Source: CAZDQL01 sp964507325
GTDB lineage: Bacteria > Planctomycetota > UBA1135 > GCA-002686595
DNA: 33,818 nt
NCBI GenBank assembly: GCA_964507325.1
Contig: CAZDQL010000072.1
Span: forward strand, 1 to 33,818
Reading direction: 5' to 3'
The notes under the pieces are model-generated. The model made no database searches, was not told the origin of the DNA, and was given only the letters and a program-made list of their open reading frames with translations. Below, one piece after another: positions 1 through 8,491 of this stretch. Every line of letters starts with the position of its first letter. Position 1 is the first letter of the stretch. Made by a program: the position numbers and the translations under genes.

Positions 1-92
1 CGCTGGTACCGAGTCCTGGGAAGCACACTGAAGGGGGGCAGTTCAGGCCGGTTCCAGGCGAACAGACGCGCTACCCGTCCCGTCCAATGAAG

Positions 93-411
93 GAGCGGCC
101 ACGCCGAGACCTCGTGGCGTCGTGGCCGCTCGTCGGTCGCGCCGGCGCAACAGCGCCGGCCGACCTCCCTGCACCCAGGAGTTCGCGGTAATGGAGCGCT
201 CTCCTCCCGGAGAGGAGGGCGCTCCGCGGTTCCTCCTTCGCTTCGTTCGCGGGTCTGCTTGCGCGGGGAAGTGCCGTGACCCGCAGGTGCTTCTTCGGGC
301 ACCTTGCCGGCCTTGATTCCCCCTTTCCCCTCCTTTGGCCCTCCTTTGCTACGGAGTTCCAAAGTTCCCGCACTGGGGAGCCGAACGGGGCTCTCTTTCC
401 CATCAGTGCGG
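93..411. other. Hairpin-dense intergenic region, possible structured RNA or leader
   Basis: No convincing gene lies in 1-445. It holds six inverted repeats: 93-103/121-131 (11 bp perfect); 141-148/153-160 (8 bp around AACA, extended by 136-139/161-164 past one bulge); 193-199/219-225 with inner CTCCTC/GAGGAG; 249-255/278-284 (7 bp, 22-nt loop); 285-290/299-304 (6 bp), directly abutting the previous stem; and 368-375/404-411 (8 bp) enclosing 378-382/389-393. Transcript strand cannot be decided because the stems are symmetrical. I looked for RNase P, SRP and tmRNA signatures and did not find them. It may be an ncRNA, a structured radC leader, or clustered terminators of an upstream gene outside the window. 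Confidence 0.5.
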
Positions 412-445
412 CGCAACCCGACCTCGATGGGGCGGTCTTCTACGG

Positions 446-1120
446 GTGTGTAACCTCGCCACCCCCCGCGCCCCCTCCCACGCGGATCCCGGTCGGGAGG
501 ATCCCTCCCGTCTCGAGGCGACCCTGCTGCGCCTGATCGGGCCCGTGCGGGGCGGCCTCGCGCACCGGGTGCGGGCCCTGCTCGCCAGCGAGGAGCTGGC
601 ACCCCTCTCCCGGCGCGCGCCGAGGGAGTTGCAGGCGACCCACGGCCTGACCCCCACCCAGGCCCGGCGCCTCGCCAGCGCCTTCGAGCTGGGGCGCGCC
701 GTCGAGCGTGCCCGAGCTCGGAACGACTCCGTGCTCTCGAACGCCGAGGCGGTCCACCAGCTCCTGGCTCCCGAGCTCAGGGGACTGGAGAAGGAGACCT
801 TCCACGCGCTCCTGCTCGACACCCGCCACCGGCTCCTCTCGCGGGTGCGCGTCAGCGAGGGCACCCTGACCACCAGCCTGGTCCACCCCCGGGAGGTCTT
901 CGGTCCCGCCCTGCGCTGGGCCGCCGCGGCGGTGATCGTGGCCCACAACCACCCCTCGGGGGACCCCACCCCGAGCGCGGAGGACGAGTCGGTGACCCGC
1001 CGCCTGATCCAGGCGGGGGGGATCCTGGGGGTGCCGCTCGTCGACCACGTGGTCCTGGGGCAGGGGTGCTGGGTCTCCCTCCGCGAGCGGATCGACTTCG
1101 GGACGCCCCGGGGGCGGTGA
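446..1120 (+). CDS. radC: RadC-family JAMM/MPN+ domain protein
   Basis: The C-terminal half carries a complete JAMM metal-binding signature, His-x-His-x7-Ser-x2-Asp (His codons at 944 and 950, Asp at 983), preceded by an EGT...HPREVF segment typical of RadC (UPF0758). A helix-hairpin-helix-like stretch (GLTPTQARRL...ELGR) precedes it, as in RadC. Despite the name, the family's role in DNA repair is not established; the fold predicts a metallo-isopeptidase or nuclease-like hydrolase. The open frame extends up to a TTG at 335 but contains no ATG. I chose GTG 446 because it gives 224 aa, the usual RadC length, and avoids translating the hairpin at 368-411; GTG 545 is another option. The N-terminal part after GTG 446 resembles RadC poorly. 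Single gene, followed by a 201-base gap. Confidence 0.85.
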   Translation: MCNLATPRAPSHADPGREDPSRLEATLLRLIGPVRGGLAHRVRALLASEELAPLSRRAPRELQATHGLTPTQARRLASAFELGRAVERARARNDSVLSNAEAVHQLLAPELRGLEKETFHALLLDTRHRLLSRVRVSEGTLTTSLVHPREVFGPALRWAAAAVIVAHNHPSGDPTPSAEDESVTRRLIQAGGILGVPLVDHVVLGQGCWVSLRERIDFGTPRGR

Positions 1121-1127
1121 CCCGAAA

Positions 1128-1156
1128 TTGCGGCCCGTTCCCCTCCTCGCTATCCT
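1128..1156 (+). promoter_or_regulatory. Putative promoter for the pseudopilus operon (TTGCGG-N17-TATCCT)
   Basis: TTGCGG (1128-1133) lies 17 nt upstream of TATCCT (1151-1156), inside the 201-base gap between radC and the FHA gene. The same arrangement occurs at 20331-20360. Predicted start of transcription is near 1163, leaving about 160 nt of leader. The leader contains a small GGGG-TTA-CCCC hairpin and ends in a pyrimidine-rich tract. Spacing and position support a sigma70-like promoter; the match is by eye only. Confidence 0.45.
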
Positions 1157-1321
1157 TCCGGACGCCCTCGGGGGGCTTCGGCGGGGTTACCCCACCGGCA
1201 TCCGCGGGTAGGCTCCTGGGCCGCGCCTGGCCCCGCGGGGAACGTCCAACTGCCGGCCGCCGGCGCGATCTCGATCTTCCGGCGGTTCGGGGGCGCACCC
1301 CTCCTCCCCTCCGGACCTCCC

Positions 1322-3271
1322 ATGACCCACCGATACTCCCTGCGCTTCGAGAGTGGAGAGCGCACCGGGGAGCAAGTCTCCATTTCAGGCACGACCTTCA
1401 CCGTCGGCCGCGCCTCCGGGAACGACCTGCAGATCGTCGAGAGCTCGGTCTCGGGGCGGCACGCCGAGCTCCTCCTCGACCGTGGGAGCGTCCTGCTGCG
1501 CGACCTCGGCAGCACCAACGGCACCCGGGCCGGTGGCGAGCGGGTGATCGAGGTCGAGCTGCGTCACGGACAGGGGGTGACCTTCGGCAACGTGACTTTG
1601 ACATTCCTCGACGCCTCCGCGCCGGAGGACGCCGGGGCGCGGCCCTCCTCCGCCGGTGACCGGGCCCGGGTCAGCGACGAGAACCTGGCCCGCTCCCGCC
1701 GCGGTGGCCGCGGGGCGAAGCTGGGGTTGGCGGCCTTCCTGGTGCTCCTCGCCGTCGGGGTGGGGACCTGGTGGTGGTTCGGCCGCGGCGGCGGCCCCCG
1801 GGGGGAGAGGCTGCGCCCCGTGCCGGAGGTTCCGGGGAACCTGCTCGCGCGCGGGTTCTCCTTCGAGGGGGTTCCCGCGGCCCGCGGCGACTCCTCCAGC
1901 TGGGAGGCGGCCGAGGGGAGTCTGGGCACCTTCCTCGCCAGCGCTCGCGCCCGGCGTTCCGGCCGGCGGGGCCTGGGAGTGGCCCTCGCGGCGGGGGAAC
2001 ACGCCCTGCACCGCTCCGCGCCCCTCGCGGTGCGCAGCGACGACGCCCTGACGGCGCGCGCGGCGCTGCGCGCCTCCGGGACGGCGTTCGCCCGGCTGGG
2101 GCTCGAGCTCAGCGCATCAGGTGCGGACGAGGAGGGGGGAGAGGGACCCGGAGCCACCTTGCTCTGGGGTCCCGCCGTGGCGCCGGAGGAGGAGTGGCGC
2201 GAGGTGGAGCTCGCCGCCACCGTGCCCGGCGGGTACGACACCGCCCGCGTCCTGCTCCTGGCGGAGCTGACCGCGGGCTCCGGGAGCGCGGAGGAAGCCA
2301 GCGGACGGGTCGAGGCGGACGACGTCAGCCTGGTCCCCGGCACGGGCGCACCGGCCGCCACCCTCGACGAACACCGCTTCTACACCGGCGGAGACTCCCT
2401 GGTCCTCTTCAAGGTGGACCGCGTTCTGCTCTCCGACCTGCGCTTGCGGCCACCGGATGCGCCTGGGCGCGCGGGGGTGCCCCTGGCGCTGACGGCCGAG
2501 GAGACCGGGGTGCTGCTGGCCGGCGGTGGGGGGACGCTCACCCTGCGGGTGGAGGCGCCCGCCCTCGCGACCGGTCTGGCCACCCTCGGCGAGGCGGGCT
2601 ACGTGCGGCGCGGCGCCGACTTCGACGAGGAGGGGATCACCGATCTGCTGATCGGCACCGGCGCCGACCTGGTCCGGTTGGCCTTCGGCGCCCCGCTGCG
2701 CATCCGGGCCCAGGCCACCGGGAGTGGCACGCGCCTGACCGTCGACCTGGGGGCGGACGCCAGCGTGCGCATCCAGGTGCGCTTCCAGGTCGAGCGCCAG
2801 CGGACGGTGGATCTGGCCCGCGAAGCGGTCTCCGCCGAGCGGGACGGCCGGCTGGGGGAGAGCCTGTCGCTCTGGAAACGCCTGCTGGCCGAGGTCCCGG
2901 TGGAGGCGTCGGAGATCGAGCGCGCCGAGATGGCGCGGGCGCGGCTCCTGCAGGCGGGCTTCGAGGAGGTCCGCCACCTCGAGTCGGAGATCGTCCGGGC
3001 GCGCTTCTTCCGGCTGGTCGACCTCTACCGGCTGTGCCGCTCGCGCGCCGAGGAGATCGGCGCCCGCTACGTCGACTCCGAAGTGGAGGAGGGCGCCCTC
3101 GCCCTGGCCGCCGAGATCGACGCCGACCTGGCCGAGCTCGTGGTCGACCTCGATCGCCACGAGGTGGCGCGGCTGGAGGCGATCCTCGCGGCCCTCGAAG
3201 CCCAGGAGGCCACCGAGCTGGCCGCCGAGGTCCGCCGCACCCTCGAGACCCGCTACGGAAAGGTGCAGTGA
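1322..3271 (+). CDS. FHA domain - transmembrane - jellyroll-like protein, first gene of the pseudopilus operon
   Basis: Residues about 22-95 form a forkhead-associated domain with the key features VGR, S-x-x-x-RH (SVSGRHAEL) and STNGT, which normally bind phosphothreonine peptides. A charged linker leads to one membrane segment (about 133-153), so the FHA domain should be cytoplasmic and the rest periplasmic. Residues about 170-345 read like a carbohydrate-binding-module type beta-sandwich (FSFEG... W ... ending VEADDVSLVPG). Residues about 500-649 are helical and charge-rich, probably coiled coil. The ATG at 1322 has no Shine-Dalgarno sequence but follows a CU-rich tract. The stop TGA shares one base with the ATG of the PilM-like gene, so the two are translationally linked. 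Likely a regulatory or scaffolding subunit of the machine; the FHA call is sure, the rest is inference. Confidence 0.85.
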   Translation: MTHRYSLRFESGERTGEQVSISGTTFTVGRASGNDLQIVESSVSGRHAELLLDRGSVLLRDLGSTNGTRAGGERVIEVELRHGQGVTFGNVTLTFLDASAPEDAGARPSSAGDRARVSDENLARSRRGGRGAKLGLAAFLVLLAVGVGTWWWFGRGGGPRGERLRPVPEVPGNLLARGFSFEGVPAARGDSSSWEAAEGSLGTFLASARARRSGRRGLGVALAAGEHALHRSAPLAVRSDDALTARAALRASGTAFARLGLELSASGADEEGGEGPGATLLWGPAVAPEEEWREVELAATVPGGYDTARVLLLAELTAGSGSAEEASGRVEADDVSLVPGTGAPAATLDEHRFYTGGDSLVLFKVDRVLLSDLRLRPPDAPGRAGVPLALTAEETGVLLAGGGGTLTLRVEAPALATGLATLGEAGYVRRGADFDEEGITDLLIGTGADLVRLAFGAPLRIRAQATGSGTRLTVDLGADASVRIQVRFQVERQRTVDLAREAVSAERDGRLGESLSLWKRLLAEVPVEASEIERAEMARARLLQAGFEEVRHLESEIVRARFFRLVDLYRLCRSRAEEIGARYVDSEVEEGALALAAEIDADLAELVVDLDRHEVARLEAILAALEAQEATELAAEVRRTLETRYGKVQ

Positions 3272-4923
3272 TGGGACGCGTTGCGACCGGGATCGACGTC
3301 GGCCTGTGCACCACCAAGGTCCTGCGCGGCCAGTACAAGGGCAACACCTTCCACGTCAGCGGCTTCGCCGTTTCCTCGAACCCCGGAGCCGAGAGCGACG
3401 GAGACTGGGTCGTCCGCGGCTGGGAGGGCGTCGAGCTGGACTTCAAGCCCACCGCCGCGCGCATCGGCCTCACCGGGCGCGACGTCAACGTGCGCTACAC
3501 GCGGGTGCCGCGGGTGCCGGACTGGCAGCTGCGCAACCTGATGCGCTTCGAGGTCTCCGAGATCGGCGACCAGTCGGGCGCGGAGGTGGCGAGCGACTTC
3601 AACCTCCTGCCCGAGATGCCCGAGATCGAGGGGGAGGACGTGGTGCTGCTGGCGATGGCCCGCGAGTCCCTCCTCGACGAGCACCTGCAAGGGCTGACCG
3701 CATTGAAGGGCACGCTGGACTGCTTCAGTCCCGGCGCCATCGCCCTCTACAACGCCTGGATGCGCTACGGGGTGGTCGAGGACGACACGGTCCTGATCGC
3801 CAACGTCGGCCACGACAACCTGGACGTGGTGATCGCCCGCGGCACCGACCTGCTCTTCGCGCGCAACCTCTCCGGAGGGGGGCGGCTCTTCGACGACGCC
3901 ATCGCGCAGCGCTTCTCGGTCAGCCCGCGGCAGGCCTCCAAGGTCAAGCGCGAGATGGCCAGCCTGCGGCCGGGGATCAGCCATCCCACGCCCAACCACG
4001 AGCGCGCCAGTCGGGCGATCCTGGGGGCGGCGGGGCAACTGCTCTCCCTGCTCCAGTCGGCGGTCCTCTTCTGCAAGAGCCAGGTCAAGGTCACCGGGCT
4101 CAAGGTCGACCGGGTGATGCTCTGCGGCGGGGGTGCGGCCCTCGACGGCCTGCCGCAGTACCTGTCGGGGGGGATGAACGTCCCGGTCGAGCTCTTCGAT
4201 CCCTTCCGGGTGGTCGACACCTCCAAGCTGGACCCCGAGACGGCGGACGCCCTCGAGGAGCACAAGCTCGAGGCGGTGGTGGCCCTGGGGCTGGCGACGA
4301 TGGGCTCCGACGAGGCCTCCTACGGCCTCGAGATCCTGCCCGAGCCGGTCGTCAAGCGCCGCGAGTTCCTCGCCGGGCCCCTGTGGCTGATCGCGGCCGC
4401 GGTCCTGGCGGTGGCCTTCCTGGCCTTCAAGGTGGTGCACACCTCGGGGGCGCTGGAAGAGATCGATGCCGAGAACCGCACCCTGCAGCGACAGGTGGCC
4501 ACGGCCAAGCGCACCCACAAGGAGGCGGACGAGCTGATCGAGCAGAACGGAGAGCTCAGGGCCATGGTCGGCCTCTTGCAGCACAGCGCGGGTACCGGCG
4601 AGCAGGCCGCCCGCGTGATGACCTTCCTCGACGAGAACCTGCCGAGGGATTTCTGGCTGCGCCAGATCTCCGGCGAGCTGGCCTTCGATCCGGAGCTCGG
4701 CATCGAGCACGGTGACCAGCGCCCGCTGCTCCTCCTGCGGGGTCAGATCCGCGAGGGGACCCAGTCGCCGGTGCAGCAGTTCGAAGCGATGCGGGACGCG
4801 ATGAGGCGGGCCCTGCCCGTCATGCGCCACCGCGGGGAGATCACCCGCGACGGCTTCTCCATCGACTTGTCCCTCTTCGCACCACCCCTGGAGGTGCGGG
4901 CCGGCGAGGAGGAAGAGGACTAG
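3271..4923 (+). CDS. PilM-PilN fusion (GspL-like) assembly platform protein
   Basis: The 550-residue protein starts with an actin-like ASKHA fold of the PilM type: GIDVGLCTTKV (phosphate 1), IANVGHDNLDVVIARG followed by FARNLSGGGRLFDDAIA (phosphate 2 region), and VMLCGGGAALDGLPQYL (adenosine site). A single membrane span (about 366-389) follows, then a coiled coil (about 392-430) and a C-terminal ferredoxin-like region comparable to PilN or periplasmic GspL. This one-chain arrangement of cytoplasmic actin-like domain plus membrane and periplasmic domains is that of GspL, longer than the usual roughly 400 aa. It should couple the cytoplasmic secretion ATPase to the pseudopilus platform. ATG 3271 overlaps the preceding stop by one base and has GGAAAGG upstream. 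Conventional GspL is the main alternative label. Confidence 0.88.
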   Translation: MGRVATGIDVGLCTTKVLRGQYKGNTFHVSGFAVSSNPGAESDGDWVVRGWEGVELDFKPTAARIGLTGRDVNVRYTRVPRVPDWQLRNLMRFEVSEIGDQSGAEVASDFNLLPEMPEIEGEDVVLLAMARESLLDEHLQGLTALKGTLDCFSPGAIALYNAWMRYGVVEDDTVLIANVGHDNLDVVIARGTDLLFARNLSGGGRLFDDAIAQRFSVSPRQASKVKREMASLRPGISHPTPNHERASRAILGAAGQLLSLLQSAVLFCKSQVKVTGLKVDRVMLCGGGAALDGLPQYLSGGMNVPVELFDPFRVVDTSKLDPETADALEEHKLEAVVALGLATMGSDEASYGLEILPEPVVKRREFLAGPLWLIAAAVLAVAFLAFKVVHTSGALEEIDAENRTLQRQVATAKRTHKEADELIEQNGELRAMVGLLQHSAGTGEQAARVMTFLDENLPRDFWLRQISGELAFDPELGIEHGDQRPLLLLRGQIREGTQSPVQQFEAMRDAMRRALPVMRHRGEITRDGFSIDLSLFAPPLEVRAGEEEED

Positions 4924-4925
4924 CC

Positions 4926-5708
4926 ATGGACCTCGAGAACTACTGGCAGCAGAACAAGCCCACCCTGATCGCCATCGGGTGCGGCCTGCTCCTCTTCCTG
5001 ATCGCCAACACGATCATCCAGTCGACCTACGGCGACGACTACACCGACGCGGTCCGGACTCGCACCGGGCTGCGCAACGAGCTGAAGTCGGCGCGCTACG
5101 ACCGCACTCAGCGCGACGAGGCGCGGCGCAAGAACAAGGAGCTGCGCACCGCCCTCGACACCCTGCGCGCGGAGGTCGCCTTCCAGCCGCGGCCGGAGTT
5201 CGTCATCCAGCCCGATCTGGGCTCCGCAGACGGCCAGTACTTCACGCGCGTCGAGGAGGTGCGCGAGCGCCTGAGCCAGCTCGCCAGCCGCGCCGGATTG
5301 GCGCCGCCGGACGACGCCTGGGGGATCGAGCCGCTGCACACCAACCAGGTGGCGGTCATCGAGCGGCACCTGGAGATCCTGGACGTGATCGATCGCGTGG
5401 TGCGCCTCAGCCTGGAGGCGGGGGTGCAGCGCATCTCCAAGATCCAGCCGCGGCTCGACGCGCGCTTCGGATCGAGCAAGGGACTGGAGGTGGTGGAGCG
5501 CAGCGAGCTCACCGTCGAGTTCGACACCACCTCGGCCTCGATGACGCAGCTCTTCGCCTTGACCCAGTCCAGCGCGGAGGACGGCCAGGCCCTGTGCGTC
5601 AAGGACTTCGAGCTGGAGGGGGAGCGCGGCAAGCTGGACCAGGTCAAGGCCTCGGTCACCTTCTACATCGTGCGCTTGCGCGACCAACCCGAGACGGTGG
5701 AAGGATGA
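4926..5708 (+). CDS. PilO/GspM-like inner-membrane platform protein
   Basis: A 260-residue bitopic protein: short cytoplasmic N-terminus, one membrane span (about 12-31), a charged coiled coil (about 40-85) and a periplasmic alpha/beta domain ending VKASVTFYIVRL. This is the layout of PilO and GspM, whose periplasmic ferredoxin-like domains pair with PilN or GspL. Assignment rests mainly on architecture and on position directly after the PilM-PilN gene, two bases after its stop. A strong purine-rich ribosome-binding sequence (GAGGAAGAGGA) precedes ATG 4926. The stop overlaps the next start in an ATGA arrangement. Confidence 0.75.
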   Translation: MDLENYWQQNKPTLIAIGCGLLLFLIANTIIQSTYGDDYTDAVRTRTGLRNELKSARYDRTQRDEARRKNKELRTALDTLRAEVAFQPRPEFVIQPDLGSADGQYFTRVEEVRERLSQLASRAGLAPPDDAWGIEPLHTNQVAVIERHLEILDVIDRVVRLSLEAGVQRISKIQPRLDARFGSSKGLEVVERSELTVEFDTTSASMTQLFALTQSSAEDGQALCVKDFELEGERGKLDQVKASVTFYIVRLRDQPETVEG

Positions 5709-8476
5709 ACCTGCAACTGCGCACCGAGATCGTCGTCTTCGCGCTCTTCGCCCTCTTCGTCGGCTGGCGCACCTACTCGATGCAGAGCCGTCCGTCCAAC
5801 ACGGGCATTCGCGGCGCCCAGAGCCGGGGGCTGGGCTCCCTGGACTACGACCCCGCGCCGATCCCCGACGTGGACCTGTCGCTCCCCGAGGAGGGTCGGG
5901 AGACCGCCTTCTCCCGCGACCTCTTCACGCCGCCGCGGGACACCGCCCCCCTGCCGCTCCTCGACCTGGAGCTGCCCCCCGTGGAGACCCTGTCGGCGCT
6001 GGCCCCGCCCACCGCCCACGGTCCAGGGGTGCGCTTCGCGGGGCTCTTGCGCGCCGAGCCCACGCCCACTCCGGTGTCGGGGCTCTTCGAAGAGGAGGAG
6101 GAGCTCGAGGAAACCCCCGAGGTCCAAGACGAGGGGCTCCTGGAGATCCTCGATCCCGACGTCCTGACCGCCGACGAGCGCCTGGAGCGCATCGAGGCCT
6201 TCAAGAAGCTCCACGACTGGATCATCGTCGCGGGGCGACTGGCCTTCGGGCAGATCAAGAACAAGCGCCGCTTCGACCTGGCGCGCTTGAATGAGCCGGT
6301 GTTCTTCGTCGAGATCGATCCGGAGACCGGTCTCGAGCGTTTCCCCGGCCAGGTGCCGGTGGCCTACCCCCGCGACCGGATCGACGAGTTCGCCCTGGCG
6401 GACACCGCCGAGAACTACATCGAGCTGCGCCGCCGCGACTTCGTCGAGCCCCTGCGCCCCGGCGACTTCGAGGGCGCCCTGCGCCTCGCCGACGAGTGCG
6501 TCGAGCTGCGCAACGAGGCCGACGGCGCCCTCTCGATCGCCGAGGAGATGTACCGCCTGGCGGCGGCGGTCGACCCCAGCGACGTGCGCCCGCACCTCGG
6601 GCTGGCGCGCTGCTACGAGCTGGGCTTCCGCTTCGAGGAGGCCCTGGGGGTCTACCGCGAGCTCACCACGGAGGGCTTCCGCTCGCGCCCCGAGCCGTGG
6701 GCGCGACTGGGGGACCTCCTGGCCCGCTTCCGGCTGCGCGAGCGCGCCGAGGAGCACTACCAGGAGGCGCTGCGCCTCGGCCGCGCCCACTGGGAGTCGC
6801 GCTGGCGCTACGGGCGCTTCCTGCTCGCCGAGGGGCGAGCCGAGGAAGCGCTGGCGCACCTCCTGGAGGCCAGCCGCCGCGAGCCCTCCGACCTGAGCGG
6901 GCGCGCCGCACGGCTGGGGATCCGGGCCGATCTCGGCGCCTGCTACCTGGAGCTGGGTCGTCCCGAGGACTCCCTGGCGCGCTTCCGCGAGGCGAGCAGC
7001 GCCGATCCGGGCGTCGACCGCGGGCTGGCGGGGATGATCTCCGCAGCGCTCTTCATCCCCCGGGATGAAGAGGAAGATGTCGGGGAGGAAGGGTCCCTGG
7101 GTGATCCGCTGGGTGATCCGCTGGAGGACCCTCTGGGGGACGTCCTGGGGGACGCTCTGCAGCAGGAGACCCCCGACGCCAGCTTCGACCTCCTGCTCGC
7201 CCAGGGGCTGGTGGGCCTGCAGGCCGGCGAGTGGACCGACTCGCGGACGTACCTGGAGGCGGCCGCCGCCAGCGATCCATTCCGCGCCTGGCTCGCCTGG
7301 CGCGCCCTCTCCTGGCTGGCGGAGATCACCGGCCACCCCGAGGAGGCGGGGGAGTTCATCGACCTGGCCTGGCAGTCGAACCCGGTCGACCCCTGGGTCC
7401 TCTACCAGCGCGGGCGACTGCTCGCCGCCCAGGACGACGCGCTGGGGGCGATGGAGAGCTTCAAGGCCGCCCTCGACCGCGACGTGGACTTCGCCGACGC
7501 GCTGATCGCCCTGGGAGCGCTCTCGATGCGCCTCGGCGAGCTCGAGGCGGCGGAGCGCTACTTCGAGCGCGCCCTCTCGATCGACCCCGAACGGCCGATC
7601 GTGCACTCCCTGCGCGGCCTCAACCACCTCATGCTCGGGGACTTCGCCCTGGCGGAGGCGGACTTCTCCGCCGCCCTGCAGCGCAATCCCCTGCTCCCCT
7701 CGGCGCGCAACGGCGAGGCCTGGTGGTTCTACGCCACCGGCGACTCGGACGAAGCCCTGACCCGCTTCGGCGCCCTGGTGGACGCGCGGCGCAACGAGGC
7801 GCAGGGCGACCCCCACCGCGCCTACGCCCAGGACCAGTCCACCCGCATACTCGACCACCTGGAGAAGGAGATCTGGACCGATCGCTTCGACCGCGTGGGC
7901 CGCATCGGCAACGGCTGGAACTACGACCAGAAGGACGGCCCCGAGGTGCGCCTGCGCGACGGGGCCTTGGCGATCGAGGGGATCTTCGAGCGCGCCGGGC
8001 GCACGCGCATCTACCAGAGCCTGGACGCCTCGCGCTTCATCTCCTTCGAGGCCACCGTCACCGTGCACGAGGCGCGGGACGTGGCGATCGGGGCCTTCGT
8101 CTCGCGCGAGTCGGAGGGGCGCCAGGGGGAGGTCCGCACCCACGCCAAGGTCGAGCTGCGCCGCCACCGCGGGGACGACGTGGTGCAGGCCGCCTTCATC
8201 AAGAAGGGCCAGCACGAGGCGGAGGCGCGCGACCTGCCCAACGCCATCTGGCCGATCGGTCAGGCGATGGCGCTGCGCATCGAGCTCCTCGGCGAGCAGG
8301 CCAGCGACACGCGCGTCTCCCTGTGGTTGGATGACATGCCGGTGCTCGAGGGGATGAGCATCCAATCCCTGGGCCGCTCCCAGATGCCCGTGCGTTTCGG
8401 GGTCTTCATCGAGGGGGACGGGGGACGCTCCGCCTCGATCTCGATCGACGACGTGCGCGTCGTCCGCCGCCACTGA
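5705..8476 (+). CDS. GspC/PilP-like membrane protein fused to TPR repeats and a C-terminal LamG-like domain
   Basis: A 923-residue protein with one N-terminal membrane span (about 8-21). Next comes a region resembling the GspC/PilP homology region (SRDLFTPPRD then GPGVRFAGLLRA) and an acidic stretch. Residues about 255-720 contain many tetratricopeptide-like helical pairs, including clear ones such as ALGVYRELTTEGF and AERYFERALSIDPERP. A 12-base repeat (7097-7156) interrupts the TPR region. Residues about 722-923 (WTDRFDRVGRIGNGW... ending SISIDDVRVVRRH) look like a concanavalin/LamG or 3-keto-disaccharide-hydrolase-type beta-sandwich. Normal GspC is about 300 aa, so the TPR and lectin-like parts are additions. 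ATG 5705 overlaps the previous stop and follows GGAAGG. It probably links platform and secretin, but no PDZ domain is visible. Confidence 0.7.
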   Translation: MNLQLRTEIVVFALFALFVGWRTYSMQSRPSNTGIRGAQSRGLGSLDYDPAPIPDVDLSLPEEGRETAFSRDLFTPPRDTAPLPLLDLELPPVETLSALAPPTAHGPGVRFAGLLRAEPTPTPVSGLFEEEEELEETPEVQDEGLLEILDPDVLTADERLERIEAFKKLHDWIIVAGRLAFGQIKNKRRFDLARLNEPVFFVEIDPETGLERFPGQVPVAYPRDRIDEFALADTAENYIELRRRDFVEPLRPGDFEGALRLADECVELRNEADGALSIAEEMYRLAAAVDPSDVRPHLGLARCYELGFRFEEALGVYRELTTEGFRSRPEPWARLGDLLARFRLRERAEEHYQEALRLGRAHWESRWRYGRFLLAEGRAEEALAHLLEASRREPSDLSGRAARLGIRADLGACYLELGRPEDSLARFREASSADPGVDRGLAGMISAALFIPRDEEEDVGEEGSLGDPLGDPLEDPLGDVLGDALQQETPDASFDLLLAQGLVGLQAGEWTDSRTYLEAAAASDPFRAWLAWRALSWLAEITGHPEEAGEFIDLAWQSNPVDPWVLYQRGRLLAAQDDALGAMESFKAALDRDVDFADALIALGALSMRLGELEAAERYFERALSIDPERPIVHSLRGLNHLMLGDFALAEADFSAALQRNPLLPSARNGEAWWFYATGDSDEALTRFGALVDARRNEAQGDPHRAYAQDQSTRILDHLEKEIWTDRFDRVGRIGNGWNYDQKDGPEVRLRDGALAIEGIFERAGRTRIYQSLDASRFISFEATVTVHEARDVAIGAFVSRESEGRQGEVRTHAKVELRRHRGDDVVQAAFIKKGQHEAEARDLPNAIWPIGQAMALRIELLGEQASDTRVSLWLDDMPVLEGMSIQSLGRSQMPVRFGVFIEGDGGRSASISIDDVRVVRRH
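7097..7156 (+). repeat. Five in-frame 12-base repeats (LGDP/LEDP/LGDV-type)
   Basis: Five consecutive 12-base units, each starting CTGG and encoding Leu-Gly/Glu-Asp-Pro/Val/Ala, sit between TPR blocks of the GspC-like protein. The first two units are identical, the later ones diverged. Twelve is a multiple of three, so copy-number changes keep the frame. It probably forms a flexible acidic hinge. Confidence 0.8.
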
Positions 8477-8491
8477 ACCACCTTGCTCCCC

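Noticed and set aside
1..92. tRNA or known small RNA at the left edge
   Set aside because: No cloverleaf, T-loop GTTCRANNC, SRP tetraloop region or RNase P core was found by eye on either strand.
71..403. Minus-strand frame of about 110 codons in the left intergenic region
   Set aside because: The frame crosses several perfect hairpins, has no recognisable domain and no start signal, so RNA structure is a better explanation.
335..445. N-terminal extension of radC from TTG 335
   Set aside because: It would make the protein longer than RadC usually is and would translate the nested hairpin 368-411; it shows no similarity to the family. It is preceded by a CU-rich tract, so it is not fully excluded.
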